Below, one piece after another: positions 23,175 through 31,721 of a stretch of DNA of 32,211 nt; position 1 is the first letter of the stretch, and each line of letters starts with the position of its first letter. The position numbers and the translations under genes are program-made. Under the pieces are notes generated by a model. It worked only from the letters and a program-made list of their open reading frames with translations, searched no databases and was not told the origin of the DNA. The stretch lies in the NCBI GenBank assembly GCA_937974845.1, contig CALJVC010000078.1, positions 1 through 32,211 of the forward strand, read 5' to 3'. Origin of the DNA: an uncultured Pseudogracilibacillus sp. (GTDB taxonomy: Bacteria > Bacillota > Bacilli > Bacillales > Amphibacillaceae).

Positions 23175-24002
23175 ATGGGAAAATTACCTATAGTAATAAG
23201 GTTTGTCTTTATATGGCTAATCCTTTACTTATTATTAATGGTTCCAAACGGGGTATTAGTGGAAGCGGAAGAAGAAAAAAAGAAGCGTCCTCAAGCGTCT
23301 AAAGAGTTAACTTTACCGAATAATGTTATTTCTATCACGAAGGAAAATACGTTTCCTAATCCCTCTGATGATGCAACGGTCGTAGAACCGAGTGATTTGG
23401 CGCGACAATTGATCAATGAGGCTAGTGAAACGATTGAAAATCCTGAATTAGTAAAATTATTAAATGAGTCGACAATTAAAACGACACCGCTCACCTTTGG
23501 TTATGAGGCGGAAATATTTCTCGGTAGATGGCCCCTTCGCTATGAGTCCGAAAGTAGTTCGATTATTTGGGATTATAAACATGTCAATACCAATGAATTA
23601 AATAATCGAGGACAAGAGCAAGGAAAGAAGTTAATGTATAGACAAGAAAAAGAAGAAACCGTAAAGGGAGCTTTAATGAATCAAGTCGAGCAACCGGAAA
23701 TGATCAAAACTTTGATGCTACAGAAAACGAAGGAAAGAGCACCCTTTTCATTAGCCTTTACAACGAAAGTAGGCGCTAATACAAAATTGAACAACGTTTA
23801 TAATGTAGGACCTAAAAAGGTAGGTGTGTTACAAGCTTATGTACCGGCTGTGAACGAAAAAGGGCAAATTATATTTGGCGATGTTTATCTTCATACAAAG
23901 GGTTCCGATATACAACTAGTAATAAAAAATGTCACGAAACAAAGTATAGGTGCCTGGATCCCAATCCAAGACCATATCTCCCTTACTTATACAATTAAAT
24001 AA
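23175..24002 (+). CDS. yfkD: YfkD-like extracytoplasmic protein
   Basis: The 275-residue product has an N-terminal membrane or signal segment (about 5-30, VFIWLILYLLLMVPNGVLVEA) and then a hydrophilic domain with no membrane helices. It contains TPLTFGYEAEIFLGRWPLRY and VYNVGPKKVGVLQAY, which I associate with the YfkD family; its function is unknown. ATG 23175 is preferred over GTG 23166 because the AAAGGAG site overlaps that GTG and stands 8 bases from the ATG. It follows the yfkH-like gene as in related genomes. It has its own terminator. Confidence 0.82.
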   Translation: MGKLPIVIRFVFIWLILYLLLMVPNGVLVEAEEEKKKRPQASKELTLPNNVISITKENTFPNPSDDATVVEPSDLARQLINEASETIENPELVKLLNESTIKTTPLTFGYEAEIFLGRWPLRYESESSSIIWDYKHVNTNELNNRGQEQGKKLMYRQEKEETVKGALMNQVEQPEMIKTLMLQKTKERAPFSLAFTTKVGANTKLNNVYNVGPKKVGVLQAYVPAVNEKGQIIFGDVYLHTKGSDIQLVIKNVTKQSIGAWIPIQDHISLTYTIK

Positions 24003-24011
24003 ACTTCTACT

Positions 24012-24044
24012 AGCTCGATATATGTAGGATCGAGCTTTCTATTT
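24012..24044 (+). terminator. terminator of the YfkD-like gene
   Basis: AGCTCGAT (24012-24019) pairs perfectly with ATCGAGCT (24029-24036), followed by TTCTATTT. Confidence 0.75.
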
Positions 24045-24109
24045 GCCTAATTTTAGCTTATAATAGGAGGAAATGAATAATCATTCAGTATAAAGAGGGG
24101 TGCTTTTAT

Positions 24110-24880
24110 ATGGCTAATGTTCAATACACACGGGAGGATGGCGTTTCTATTCTTACTTTGAATCGACCGGAAAGCTACAATGCTTTAGATGTAGCGACGT
24201 TAACGGAACTTTCCGAGAAAATGAAAGCGGTTAAAAAGAATGATGACCCAATTCTCATTTTAACTGGGGAAGGAAAGGCTTTTTCAGCAGGTGGAGACAT
24301 TAATATGATGCAGGAAATGGGAGATCCATCAGGGTTTGACAAAGTGATGGATTTGGTGACGGATATAGCCTTGGAACTATATCAATTACCGAAAATTGTT
24401 GTATCGGCCGTTAATGGCTCTGCTGCTGGATTAGGTTTAAGTTTTGCTCTGTATGCTGACTATGTTGTAGCAAATGAAAAGGCACGTTTCGGTATGCTTT
24501 TTGCGGGAATCGGTTTAATTCCTGATGGAGGGGGCCACTTTTTATTAGAAAAACGACTTGGTATTCATCAGGCTAAACAGTTTATCTGGGGTCTTGAGCA
24601 GGTTGCTGGTGAGCAAGCGAAAAAGTTAGGCCTAGTCGATGTTATGACAGAAGGAGATGCTTTGGACGCAGCCAAGGCTTTAGCAAAACAATTGCAAGCC
24701 TCTCCACTTTTAGCCTTAATTGAAACGAAATTGCTTTATCACGAGCGAACGGTAGGGGAGTTGCGCGAGGTGTTAGAGCGAGAGAAAGAAGGTCAGTTAA
24801 AGATGCGTCAGACAGAGGATCATAAAGAAGGTGTCCAAGCTTTCTTAGAAAAACGCCAGCCAGAATTTACAGGAAAATAA
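24110..24880 (+). CDS. enoyl-CoA hydratase/isomerase family protein, PaaG-like
   Basis: The 256-residue crotonase-fold protein has the oxyanion-hole blocks FSAGGDINMM (about 63-72) and VNGSAAGLGLSFAL. The catalytic position reads FAGIGLIPDGGGHFLL: Asp stands where hydratases have the second Glu, and the first Glu (about 112) is also absent. This is the pattern of PaaG-type delta3-delta2 isomerases rather than true hydratases. It probably isomerises an unsaturated acyl-CoA. GAGGGGTG precedes ATG 24110. It is monocistronic between terminators. Confidence 0.85.
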   Translation: MANVQYTREDGVSILTLNRPESYNALDVATLTELSEKMKAVKKNDDPILILTGEGKAFSAGGDINMMQEMGDPSGFDKVMDLVTDIALELYQLPKIVVSAVNGSAAGLGLSFALYADYVVANEKARFGMLFAGIGLIPDGGGHFLLEKRLGIHQAKQFIWGLEQVAGEQAKKLGLVDVMTEGDALDAAKALAKQLQASPLLALIETKLLYHERTVGELREVLEREKEGQLKMRQTEDHKEGVQAFLEKRQPEFTGK

Positions 24881-24888
24881 CTCATAGG

Positions 24889-24938
24889 GAGCTAAAAGGT
24901 TTGAAGTACGAAGCGAAGCCTTTTAGCTCTACTTTTTT
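24889..24938 (+). terminator. terminator of the crotonase-family gene
   Basis: GAGCTAAAAGG (24889-24899) pairs perfectly with CCTTTTAGCTC (24919-24929), followed by TACTTTTTTAC. Confidence 0.82.
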
Positions 24939-24999
24939 ACATAAATAAAATCCCTTTAGCCATACTAAGGAAGGAAATACGGATAAAGGAGCGACACCG

Positions 25000-25785
25000 A
25001 TGAGGGCAAAAGTTGTCACATGTTTTCTTTTAAGTTTTGGCTTCCTTTTATTATTTACTTCTACTGCCCATGGTTATGGTTGGGGCTTTGTACCATCAGA
25101 AAAGGAAAAACGACCAGACGTTGGAAAATATGAAGAAATCCTTAAAGGATACCATGCCTATTACGCAGAAATAACCGATGAAAAAAACCTTTATTTAACC
25201 TTCGATAATGGCTATGAACAAGGATATACACCGGAAGTATTACGTATATTAAAAAAGCATCAGGTCCCAGCGACATTTTTTGTGACGGGTCATTACGTGA
25301 AGGAGGAACCGGAATTAATTCAGCAGATGGTGAAAGACGGACATATTGTCGGGAACCATTCTGATACCCATCCTGACTTTACGCAATTATCGAAGGAAGA
25401 AATTAAAGAAGAATTAGATCGGGTAGAAAAGGAAGTTGCTCAATTAACCGATCAAAAGGAAATGGCCTATGTCCGTCCTCCTCGGGGAACTTTTACTAAG
25501 GATACAGTTCGTTGGTTAGAAGAGTTAGGTTATGTGCAAGTCTTTTGGTCAGTAGCCTTTAAAGATTGGGAAGTCGATCGACAAAAGGGCTGGAAGTATG
25601 CCTACGATGAGATGATGAAGCAAGTTCATCCAGGCGCTATTGTGCTTTTGCACACCGTTTCAAAGGATAATGCGGAAGCCTTAGAACGTATGATTATATC
25701 TTTAAAAGAAAGAGGCTATACGTTTAAAAGCTTAGACGATTTGATGGTTAAGGAGTTGGTCGGTCCAGCCCTTTTTCTTCAATAA
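25000..25785 (+). CDS. pdaA: polysaccharide deacetylase, PdaA-like (spore cortex muramic delta-lactam)
   Basis: The 261-residue product has a signal peptide (1-25) and a NodB-type deacetylase domain. Metal-site motifs are TFDNGYEQ (Asp69) and NHSDTHPD (His120, His124). RPPRGTF and LHTVSKDNAEAL complete the active site. The TFDNGYE spelling, with Asn in the first motif, is characteristic of PdaA. PdaA removes the N-acetyl group from muramic acid so that muramic-delta-lactam forms in spore cortex, a germination requirement. The gene therefore supports a spore-forming host. GGAGCG precedes ATG 25000. In B. subtilis pdaA also lies near the yfk genes. Confidence 0.93.
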   Translation: MRAKVVTCFLLSFGFLLLFTSTAHGYGWGFVPSEKEKRPDVGKYEEILKGYHAYYAEITDEKNLYLTFDNGYEQGYTPEVLRILKKHQVPATFFVTGHYVKEEPELIQQMVKDGHIVGNHSDTHPDFTQLSKEEIKEELDRVEKEVAQLTDQKEMAYVRPPRGTFTKDTVRWLEELGYVQVFWSVAFKDWEVDRQKGWKYAYDEMMKQVHPGAIVLLHTVSKDNAEALERMIISLKERGYTFKSLDDLMVKELVGPALFLQ

Positions 25786-25788
25786 ACT

Positions 25789-25822
25789 AAGACGGAGAAA
25801 ATTTTCTTCGTCTTTTTTTAAT
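25789..25822 (+). terminator. terminator of pdaA
   Basis: AAGACG (25789-25794) and CGTCTT (25809-25814) flank AGAAAATTTTCT, itself a palindrome, and are followed by T7. Confidence 0.8.
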
Positions 25823-25839
25823 TTTTTGAGCAAAAACAC

Positions 25840-25899
25840 TTGAAAGTCAAAAAAAGTCAGTATATAATATAGTTAAAGTCAAAAATAGTCAAAGTCAAA
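25840..25899 (+). promoter_or_regulatory. clpE promoter with CtsR operator heptads
   Basis: The promoter is TTGAAA (25840-25845), a 17-base spacer and TATAAT (25863-25868). CtsR heptads (consensus RGTCAAA-NAN-RGTCAAA) occur twice. AGTCAAA-AAA-AGTCAGT (25845-25861) overlaps the -35 and spacer. AGTCAAA-AAT-AGTCAAA (25877-25893) lies downstream of the start site and has a third, overlapping AGTCAAA at 25893-25899. Binding at either site would block transcription until heat stress. Confidence 0.88.
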
Positions 25900-25953
25900 T
25901 TTAGGCATGGATATAAATTACTAAGGGTATAATTTTAAAGGGAGGAATGGAGA

Positions 25954-28086
25954 ATGAAGTGTCAGTATTGTGGTGTCAATCGGGCGAACGTGAATGTGAC
26001 TTTACAGTTAAACAATGAGCGAAGACAGTTACACATTTGTTCTAAATGTTTTGATGAAATGCAACATCAAATGAAGGATGTCTCTAGTTTCTTTAGTCAG
26101 GGAGATATGTTTTCTCACCCCTTCTTTCAAGGACAACAGGGAGGTAGTCCTTTCCAACAAGTGCATACGACGACGAAGGAGCGTGACGGAGGCGGTCTTT
26201 TAGACGAGTTAGGTAGTAATATTACCAATCAAGCCCGGGAGGGAAAAATCGACCCCGTGATTGGTCGGGATCAAGAGATTAAACGGACAATTGAGACGTT
26301 AAACCGAAGAAATAAAAATAATCCAGTCCTTATCGGGGAACCGGGAGTAGGTAAAACAGCCATTGCTGAAGGTCTTGCCTTAAAGATTGTTGAAGGAGAT
26401 GTTCCTGCTAAGCTATTAAACAAGGAAGTATACTTGTTAGATGTCTCTTCCTTAGTAGCTAATACCGGTATTCGTGGTCAGTTTGAGGAACGGATGAAGC
26501 AATTAATTCAGGAATTAAAAAATCGACCTGAAGTTATTCTCTTTATTGATGAGATTCATTTAATTGTTGGTGCTGGTACAGCCGAAAGCTCCCAGATGGA
26601 TGCTGGAAACATCTTAAAACCAGCTTTAGCCCGGGGAGAGTTACAAGTTATCGGTGCAACGACGTTAAAAGAATATCGAGAAATTGAAAAGGATGCAGCT
26701 TTAGAGCGTCGTTTTCAGCCGATTATCGTTGAGGAACCTTCGATCGAGGCTTCGATTGAAATATTAAAGGGATTAAAGGAACGTTATGAAGCTTATCACG
26801 AAGTAGAGTATCCTGAAGAAGTAATCGAGGCCTTTGTAACCTTGTCCCACCGTTATATTCAGGACCGTTTTTTACCCGATAAGGCAATCGATTTAATGGA
26901 TGAAGTAGGTTCACGCTTAAATTTAAAAAATTCAGCCCAAGATGTTGAATCTTTAGAAAAACAACTTGAACAAATCGTTAAAGAAAAGGAAGCTGCTGCT
27001 GAAAAAGAAGATTACGAATTAGCTGCCCACTTACGCTATCAAGAAATTCAGTTAGAGAAACAGTTAAACAAGGCTTCCGACAGTAAGGTGGAAACCCGCT
27101 CTGTTGTTACCCTAGAAGATGTCGAACAGCTCGTAGAAGAAAAAACCGGTATTCCTGTGACTAAACTACAATCAGATGAACAACAGAAGTTACGTTATTT
27201 TGATGAACGTTTACGTAAAAAAGTTATCGGTCAGGACGAAGCCGTTGAAAAAATTGCGAAAGCTATTAGACGAAGCCGGGCTGGCTTAAAGTCGAAAAAT
27301 CGTCCAATAGGTTCCTTCCTATTCGTCGGACCAACTGGGGTAGGAAAGACAGAATTATCGAAGGTGCTTGCTGAGGAGCTCTTCGGTGACCGGGAGGCAC
27401 TCGTTCGACTCGATATGAGCGAGTATATGGAAAAACATGCGGTATCTAAAATTATCGGTTCTCCTCCAGGCTATGTCGGCCATGAAGAGGCAGGACAATT
27501 AACGGAAAAAATCCGCAGAAGACCTTATTCTATCGTCTTACTAGATGAGATTGAAAAAGCCCATCCTGATGTACAAAACATGTTCTTGCAAATTATGGAA
27601 GACGGTCATTTAACGGATTCCCATGGACGTCGGGTAAGTTTTAAAGATACAGTAATCATTATGACAAGTAATGCGGGTAACCATGTAAAACAAGTGAATG
27701 TTGGTTTTGAAAAGGACCATGAAGCAATTACAAGTTTAGAAGAGTTAAGCGAATATTTCCGTCCAGAATTTTTAAACCGGTTCGATTCTATTATCCACTT
27801 TAATGAGTTAACGAAGGACGACTTATTACAAATCGTCGACTTAATGATTGCTGACTTAGAAGAGACAATCGAGAATGAAAACCTTCGTATCGAGGTAACG
27901 GAGGAAGCGAAGAAAAAGCTAGTCGATTTAGGTTATGATCCACGTTTTGGTGCTCGTCCATTACGTCGAGTGATTCAAACGGAAATCGAAGATCAATTAA
28001 CGGACTTAATTTTAGAAAACGAATCGGTTGAAAAGGTTCTTGTGACGGTAGAAGAGGAAGAGATTGTCGTTAAATCACAGAAGTAA
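25954..28086 (+). CDS. clpE: ClpE, AAA+ unfoldase of the Clp protease
   Basis: The 710-residue product, near the usual size for ClpE, has an N-terminal zinc finger (Cys3, Cys6, Cys29, Cys32). The first AAA domain has Walker A GEPGVGKT (128-135) and Walker B VILFIDEIH. A UVR-like coiled motif (DYELAAHLRYQEIQLEKQL) follows. The second AAA domain has Walker A GPTGVGKT (459-466) and Walker B VLLDEIEKAHPD. ClpE unfolds damaged proteins and delivers them to ClpP. CtsR operators lie upstream, so it belongs to the class III heat-shock regulon. It is monocistronic with a terminator after it. No ClpP-docking substitution stood out. Confidence 0.96.
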   Translation: MKCQYCGVNRANVNVTLQLNNERRQLHICSKCFDEMQHQMKDVSSFFSQGDMFSHPFFQGQQGGSPFQQVHTTTKERDGGGLLDELGSNITNQAREGKIDPVIGRDQEIKRTIETLNRRNKNNPVLIGEPGVGKTAIAEGLALKIVEGDVPAKLLNKEVYLLDVSSLVANTGIRGQFEERMKQLIQELKNRPEVILFIDEIHLIVGAGTAESSQMDAGNILKPALARGELQVIGATTLKEYREIEKDAALERRFQPIIVEEPSIEASIEILKGLKERYEAYHEVEYPEEVIEAFVTLSHRYIQDRFLPDKAIDLMDEVGSRLNLKNSAQDVESLEKQLEQIVKEKEAAAEKEDYELAAHLRYQEIQLEKQLNKASDSKVETRSVVTLEDVEQLVEEKTGIPVTKLQSDEQQKLRYFDERLRKKVIGQDEAVEKIAKAIRRSRAGLKSKNRPIGSFLFVGPTGVGKTELSKVLAEELFGDREALVRLDMSEYMEKHAVSKIIGSPPGYVGHEEAGQLTEKIRRRPYSIVLLDEIEKAHPDVQNMFLQIMEDGHLTDSHGRRVSFKDTVIIMTSNAGNHVKQVNVGFEKDHEAITSLEELSEYFRPEFLNRFDSIIHFNELTKDDLLQIVDLMIADLEETIENENLRIEVTEEAKKKLVDLGYDPRFGARPLRRVIQTEIEDQLTDLILENESVEKVLVTVEEEEIVVKSQK

Positions 28087-28095
28087 TTGAAGAGA

Positions 28096-28126
28096 CCGGG
28101 CCAGTTTACTGGTCCGGCTTTTTTAC
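28096..28126 (+). terminator. terminator of clpE
   Basis: CCGGGCCAG (28096-28104) pairs with CTGGTCCGG (28109-28117) with one G-T wobble, followed by a T run. Confidence 0.85.
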
Positions 28127-28178
28127 TTTTAAAACCTCTCTAAAAGGGGAAAACTAATGCCTAAGGAGGGGAAGTGAA

Positions 28179-28739
28179 GTGAGAACAGAAAGAGTCGCTT
28201 GGTCAGCTAATGGTGTACTAACCTTGGCTTTGATTTTGTTAGTCGGAGCTTTAACGCTGATCAACTTTTATGAGACCGAATATCTTTTTGTCATCCTATT
28301 TTTAGTTTTACTCGTTATTTTATTAGCAGGCTTAACTGTTGTAAAACCGAATGAGGCAAAGGTAATTTTACTTTTCGGCAAGTATTTAGGTACGGTTAGG
28401 CAGGAAGGTTTAATTTATACCGTACCTTTTACCCATCGAAAAAGAATATCATTGAAAATCAAGGCTTTTGAACAGCATATTCCAATTGAAGGAGCAAGTA
28501 ACAAAACGACGATGCAATTCATTCTTTTCTATAAAGTCGTCGATACAGCAAAGTTTTTATTTGAAGTAGAGGCTTTTGAAAGGTTTGTTGAATTGCAAAG
28601 CAAGACTGTCTTAAAAACCTTATTGCTTCAGCATCCCGAAATCGAGGGAGAGGAAATAAGGGAAAGGTTTACCCAAGTAATGGAAGAGAAGATGGCTCGA
28701 ATCGGGATTGAAATTGTTGATCTCTATATTATGTCTTAG
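28179..28739 (+). CDS. SPFH/band-7 protein, truncated at the C-terminus
   Basis: The 186-residue product has two N-terminal membrane helices (about 10-28 and 33-54), then a band-7 core beginning TVVKPNEAKVILLFGKYLG and EGLIYTVPF. Normal members of this SPFH subgroup continue through a VV-YKVVDTAKALFDV core and a long coiled C-terminus, reaching about 280-300 residues. Here the middle of the core is divergent and the coiled tail is absent: the protein ends DLYIMS. The stop codon lies one base from the stop of the convergent permease gene. GTG 28179 follows AAGGAGGGG. It may be a decayed or rearranged SPFH gene, or a compact variant. Confidence 0.75.
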   Translation: MRTERVAWSANGVLTLALILLVGALTLINFYETEYLFVILFLVLLVILLAGLTVVKPNEAKVILLFGKYLGTVRQEGLIYTVPFTHRKRISLKIKAFEQHIPIEGASNKTTMQFILFYKVVDTAKFLFEVEAFERFVELQSKTVLKTLLLQHPEIEGEEIRERFTQVMEEKMARIGIEIVDLYIMS

Positions 28740-28740
28740 G

Positions 28741-29514
28741 CTAGAGACGTTTATAGCGAAAAATGAGGGTAGCGCTAGTTAAAAAGATTAGGCAACTACT
28801 AGCAAGAATGCCACTTGTTAACGCAAGTTCCTTCGATACGGTTTCTGTCTGTAAAAGAGCCTCGAGATGATCGTTTAATTGTAAAGGAAAATAAGGAAGT
28901 CGATGACCAAAGGCTGTTTGAATTAAAAAAGAAAGAAATAGCACAAGGGCAGATAATCCAAAGACTACCCCCGGCTTCGAACTGAAGGCACTCCAAACCA
29001 TATTTAAAGCGAGCAGGCTAAGGAACCAAAGACTATAAAAAATATAGAGTTGTATAAACAAGGTGAAGGAAAGTTCCCCATAAAGGATAGAGGTATAATA
29101 CCAATTAAGAAATAGGGCAATGAACAAGCCGATAAGGTTCATCGTCGCTAAACTAGCCCATTTCGCTGTAATATAATGTAAAGGACGAATCGGTTTGGTG
29201 AACATGATTTCTGCGATTCCTTTTTGTCTTTCCCCGGCAATCGTTCCCATAGCTAGGGCTAGAACAATTAGGCTTCCTAACAAACTTAATTGATCTAAAC
29301 CTAGTCGCACCGCTTCATGGGCTTCCAATGAGGCTACCTCGAAGACTGCCCCTTCTGGTAAACCGCCAGAGAGCTCGATAATTTCTGGTAAATAATAGTA
29401 GGTCAACGGATCGACTAGGGCTAATAAAGTCAAGACTAAAGGAAACCATAAGAGCTGTTTATTTCGCCAACGAAATAATAGTTCCTTTTGATATAGTACA
29501 ATCCATTGGTTCAT
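28741..29514 (-). CDS. ABC-2 type transporter permease
   Basis: The 257-residue product has six hydrophobic helices and an N-terminal ELLFRWRNKQLL leader typical of ABC-2/NosY permeases. The GERQKGIAEIMFTKPIRPL stretch, about 95-115, is the usual cytoplasmic coupling region. The substrate is unknown; such pairs export peptides, lipids or antibiotics. ATG 29514 overlaps the ATPase stop in an ATGA junction, so the two are translationally coupled and form one transporter. Its own stop lies one base from the SPFH gene's stop, with no terminator visible between them. Confidence 0.85.
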   Translation of the reverse strand: MNQWIVLYQKELLFRWRNKQLLWFPLVLTLLALVDPLTYYYLPEIIELSGGLPEGAVFEVASLEAHEAVRLGLDQLSLLGSLIVLALAMGTIAGERQKGIAEIMFTKPIRPLHYITAKWASLATMNLIGLFIALFLNWYYTSILYGELSFTLFIQLYIFYSLWFLSLLALNMVWSAFSSKPGVVFGLSALVLFLSFLIQTAFGHRLPYFPLQLNDHLEALLQTETVSKELALTSGILASSCLIFLTSATLIFRYKRL

Positions 29515-30410
29515 TGTTGTTTCACCGCCTTCATAAACATTTCTTCCATCGTTATATCAGCAAATTGAAAGCTCGTGACCGGTAGTTGATGGAGGTAAAT
29601 GCATTCGAGCAATTCCTCTCTTGCCATTTCAATATCTGATACAAAAAAGATGTATTCCTGGCCATGTTGCTCAAAGGATTGGATAGATTTTAAGGAAGAA
29701 AAGAGAAGGGATAGATCTTTTTCCTTTTCTTGGAACCTAGCGATAATTTTCTTGCTAGCATATTTCCTCTTTAAATCCTCTAATTTTCCGTCTTCTAAAA
29801 TCTTTCCTTCTTTCAATAAAATCACTCGGTCGCTTACTTCTTCGGCATCTTTTAAAATATGTGTAGCAAAAAAAATCGTTCGTTCAGCTTTAAAACTTTC
29901 AATTAATTGCAGCACTTCCCGACGTCCAATAGGGTCTAAGGAAGAGACTGGCTCGTCGAGCAATAGGATTTTAGGCCGGTGCAAGATGGCTTGAGCCAAT
30001 CCAAGACGTTGCTTCATTCCACCAGAATAATTGCTAATCAATTTATCTTTTGCAAAAATCAAACCGACTCGTTCCAAGGCCTCATCTACCCGGAAGTTTC
30101 GTTCTTTAGTAGAAAGATTGTAGAGCTTTCCGATAAATTGTAAAAACTCTTTCCCGCTCATCCACTCGTAAAAATGAGGGTATTGGGGTAGGTAGCCAAT
30201 CAATTCCTGCAGATCCTTTCCCTCGTATGTACAACGGATTCGGCCTTGATCCGCTGCGTATAATCCTGTAATTGTCCGAAGTAAGGTCGTTTTTCCTGCA
30301 CCATTTGGTCCGATTAGGGCGGTACAAGTACCTTCTTCCAGATGGAAGCTTACGTCCTTAATTACCGGCTCACGGTTGAAGGATTTTCGAAGCTTTTCTA
30401 CATGTAACAT
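29511..30410 (-). CDS. ABC transporter ATP-binding protein
   Basis: The 299-residue ATPase has Walker A GPNGAGKTT (34-42), signature NYSGGMKQR, Walker B ILLLDEPVSSLDP and the H-loop FATHIL. A C-terminal extension of about 90 residues follows, as in BcrA/NatA-type exporters. ATG 30410 is chosen because AGGAGG lies 7 bases before it; the open frame to 30527 upstream is not needed. The start overlaps the preceding PLDc_N stop (TAATG), and its stop overlaps the permease start. The GntR regulator at the operon head suggests inducible export, for example of a cell-envelope antibiotic; this is inference. Confidence 0.92.
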   Translation of the reverse strand: MLHVEKLRKSFNREPVIKDVSFHLEEGTCTALIGPNGAGKTTLLRTITGLYAADQGRIRCTYEGKDLQELIGYLPQYPHFYEWMSGKEFLQFIGKLYNLSTKERNFRVDEALERVGLIFAKDKLISNYSGGMKQRLGLAQAILHRPKILLLDEPVSSLDPIGRREVLQLIESFKAERTIFFATHILKDAEEVSDRVILLKEGKILEDGKLEDLKRKYASKKIIARFQEKEKDLSLLFSSLKSIQSFEQHGQEYIFFVSDIEMAREELLECIYLHQLPVTSFQFADITMEEMFMKAVKQQ

Positions 30411-30604
30411 TAGTTGTCCTCCTTTTTTCCAAGAAGGAAGTATAAAACTGGGCCTAATATGCTGACAAAAAGAATGATTAAGAGCCAGAGCAGTTTTGGT
30501 CCCCGGGTTACCTCTTGCTTTCTCCAATCAATCAGGGCCAGTACGATTAAGAGAATTTGTATAAATAAGAGGGGAGCCAGTAAGGCAAAATCAACACTAT
30601 CCAT
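30410..30604 (-). CDS. PLDc_N domain mini-protein, two-helix membrane protein
   Basis: The 64-residue product has two hydrophobic helices (about 5-25 and 36-58) and WLLIILFVSILGPVLYFLLGKK. This is the PLDc_N domain found at the N-terminus of cardiolipin synthases but standing alone here. Its function is unknown; small PLDc_N proteins often sit in ABC-exporter or antibiotic-resistance operons. GGAGG lies 8 bases before ATG 30604. Its stop overlaps the ATPase start, which implies translational coupling and a role in the transporter complex or its regulation. Confidence 0.85.
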   Translation of the reverse strand: MDSVDFALLAPLLFIQILLIVLALIDWRKQEVTRGPKLLWLLIILFVSILGPVLYFLLGKKEDN

Positions 30605-30620
30605 TTCTTTACCTCCAAAT

Positions 30621-31721
30621 TTATAATTGATTTACGATAAGGATGATGACCAGGGGGAGGCCGATAAGCAGTACGAGTAAGATCCAGGATAGGGGGTGGG
30701 CCCAATTATTGGTCCAGCCTATCCCAAAGCGTTTTTCAACAAAGATGCTCGGGTCTTCCTTGTTGAAATAAAACTGCCCCAACTTCCAATACCGGTCCTC
30801 GTCTCTTTCTACTTTTTTGGAATCTTTTTTTCCTTCGACTTCTATCCGGCTTCCGCCTTGACCGGTTTGGAGAGAAAGCCAGATACTACCTAGAAGGATG
30901 AAACCGATTGTCGTATAGTTGACGAAATCTAGGTAGGGGAGTAGGTTCTCGTAGAGCATGGATAATTGCATAAAACTAAACATGGCGACCATCAAGCTAG
31001 CTGATAGGAATAAAAAGATCGACCATCTCCGACGAAAGAGGAGGTTTTGTTTTTTACTAGTCTCAGGATTGCTTGGTGATAGTTGTTGTTTCGAGTTAGC
31101 AATAATGTAATCGACAAAGAGAAAGAGCCCGATTAAAAACAATTGCAAGATTGGTAGTTGCATTAGGGAGCCGGGTGTTTTCTCAGTATAGGTAATCTCC
31201 CCTGAAAAACTGATATGGCGCCAAACTTCATCGGGAAAGGCATCGTACATAAGGAAAGAGTAAAGGGCTGTCGCCAGGCTGATTCCCAAGGGTAAGAGAT
31301 AATAGTACTTCGAAAGGGTCATGGCTTCCTTCCGAAAGGCTAGGTCGACCACCGTTTCTTCAATAAAGTCTTCCTTCCAGTTTTCTTCCTGCTTTAACTT
31401 TTTCATTTTAAAATGAAAGGGGAGGTAGGCAAGAAAGCCTAGGAGCAAGTAAAGGATGATCCCTAGAGCTACACCGATCTCTATGACTCCTTCGCTAGCC
31501 TTCGTTACTAAAAGAAAAAGAAGGATACCTAATACGATATTAGTCGTTAGCATAATTAGGCAGTATTGCCTGCGCATTTGCCCTAAGTCCTTTCTTTCGT
31601 AATAGCTTTCTGGGATAAAAACCCCGAAGCTCTCGGTTTTACGGGTTAAATAGGGCATGAAACTAATCATGATTCCAACAGAAAAGAAAATAAGCAAGAT
31701 AAAGGTTTTACTAGCAGTCAT
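30621..31721 (-). CDS. DUF1648/DUF5808-type multi-pass membrane protein
   Basis: The 366-residue product has about eight hydrophobic helices. The C-terminal region has DEDRYWKLGQFYFNKEDPS and FGIGWTNNWAHP, the DUF5808 pattern; the N-terminal FGVFIPESYY region is DUF1648-like. Such proteins recur beside GntR regulators in Bacillus and are of unknown function. Its start overlaps the GntR stop in an ATGA junction, and 16 bases separate its stop from the PLDc_N gene. It is probably an envelope partner of the export operon, perhaps a sensor or immunity component. Confidence 0.85.
   Translation of the reverse strand: MTASKTFILLIFFSVGIMISFMPYLTRKTESFGVFIPESYYERKDLGQMRRQYCLIMLTTNIVLGILLFLLVTKASEGVIEIGVALGIILYLLLGFLAYLPFHFKMKKLKQEENWKEDFIEETVVDLAFRKEAMTLSKYYYLLPLGISLATALYSFLMYDAFPDEVWRHISFSGEITYTEKTPGSLMQLPILQLFLIGLFLFVDYIIANSKQQLSPSNPETSKKQNLLFRRRWSIFLFLSASLMVAMFSFMQLSMLYENLLPYLDFVNYTTIGFILLGSIWLSLQTGQGGSRIEVEGKKDSKKVERDEDRYWKLGQFYFNKEDPSIFVEKRFGIGWTNNWAHPLSWILLVLLIGLPLVIILIVNQL

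Noticed and set aside
29599..29994. 131-codon plus-strand ORF within the ABC ATPase gene
   Set aside because: It is antisense to a conserved ATPase with intact motifs and is Ser-rich, as expected of a shadow frame.
30411..30527. N-terminal extension of the ABC ATPase
   Set aside because: It overlaps the PLDc_N gene in another frame, and AGGAGG is placed for ATG 30410, which begins the standard ATPase fold.
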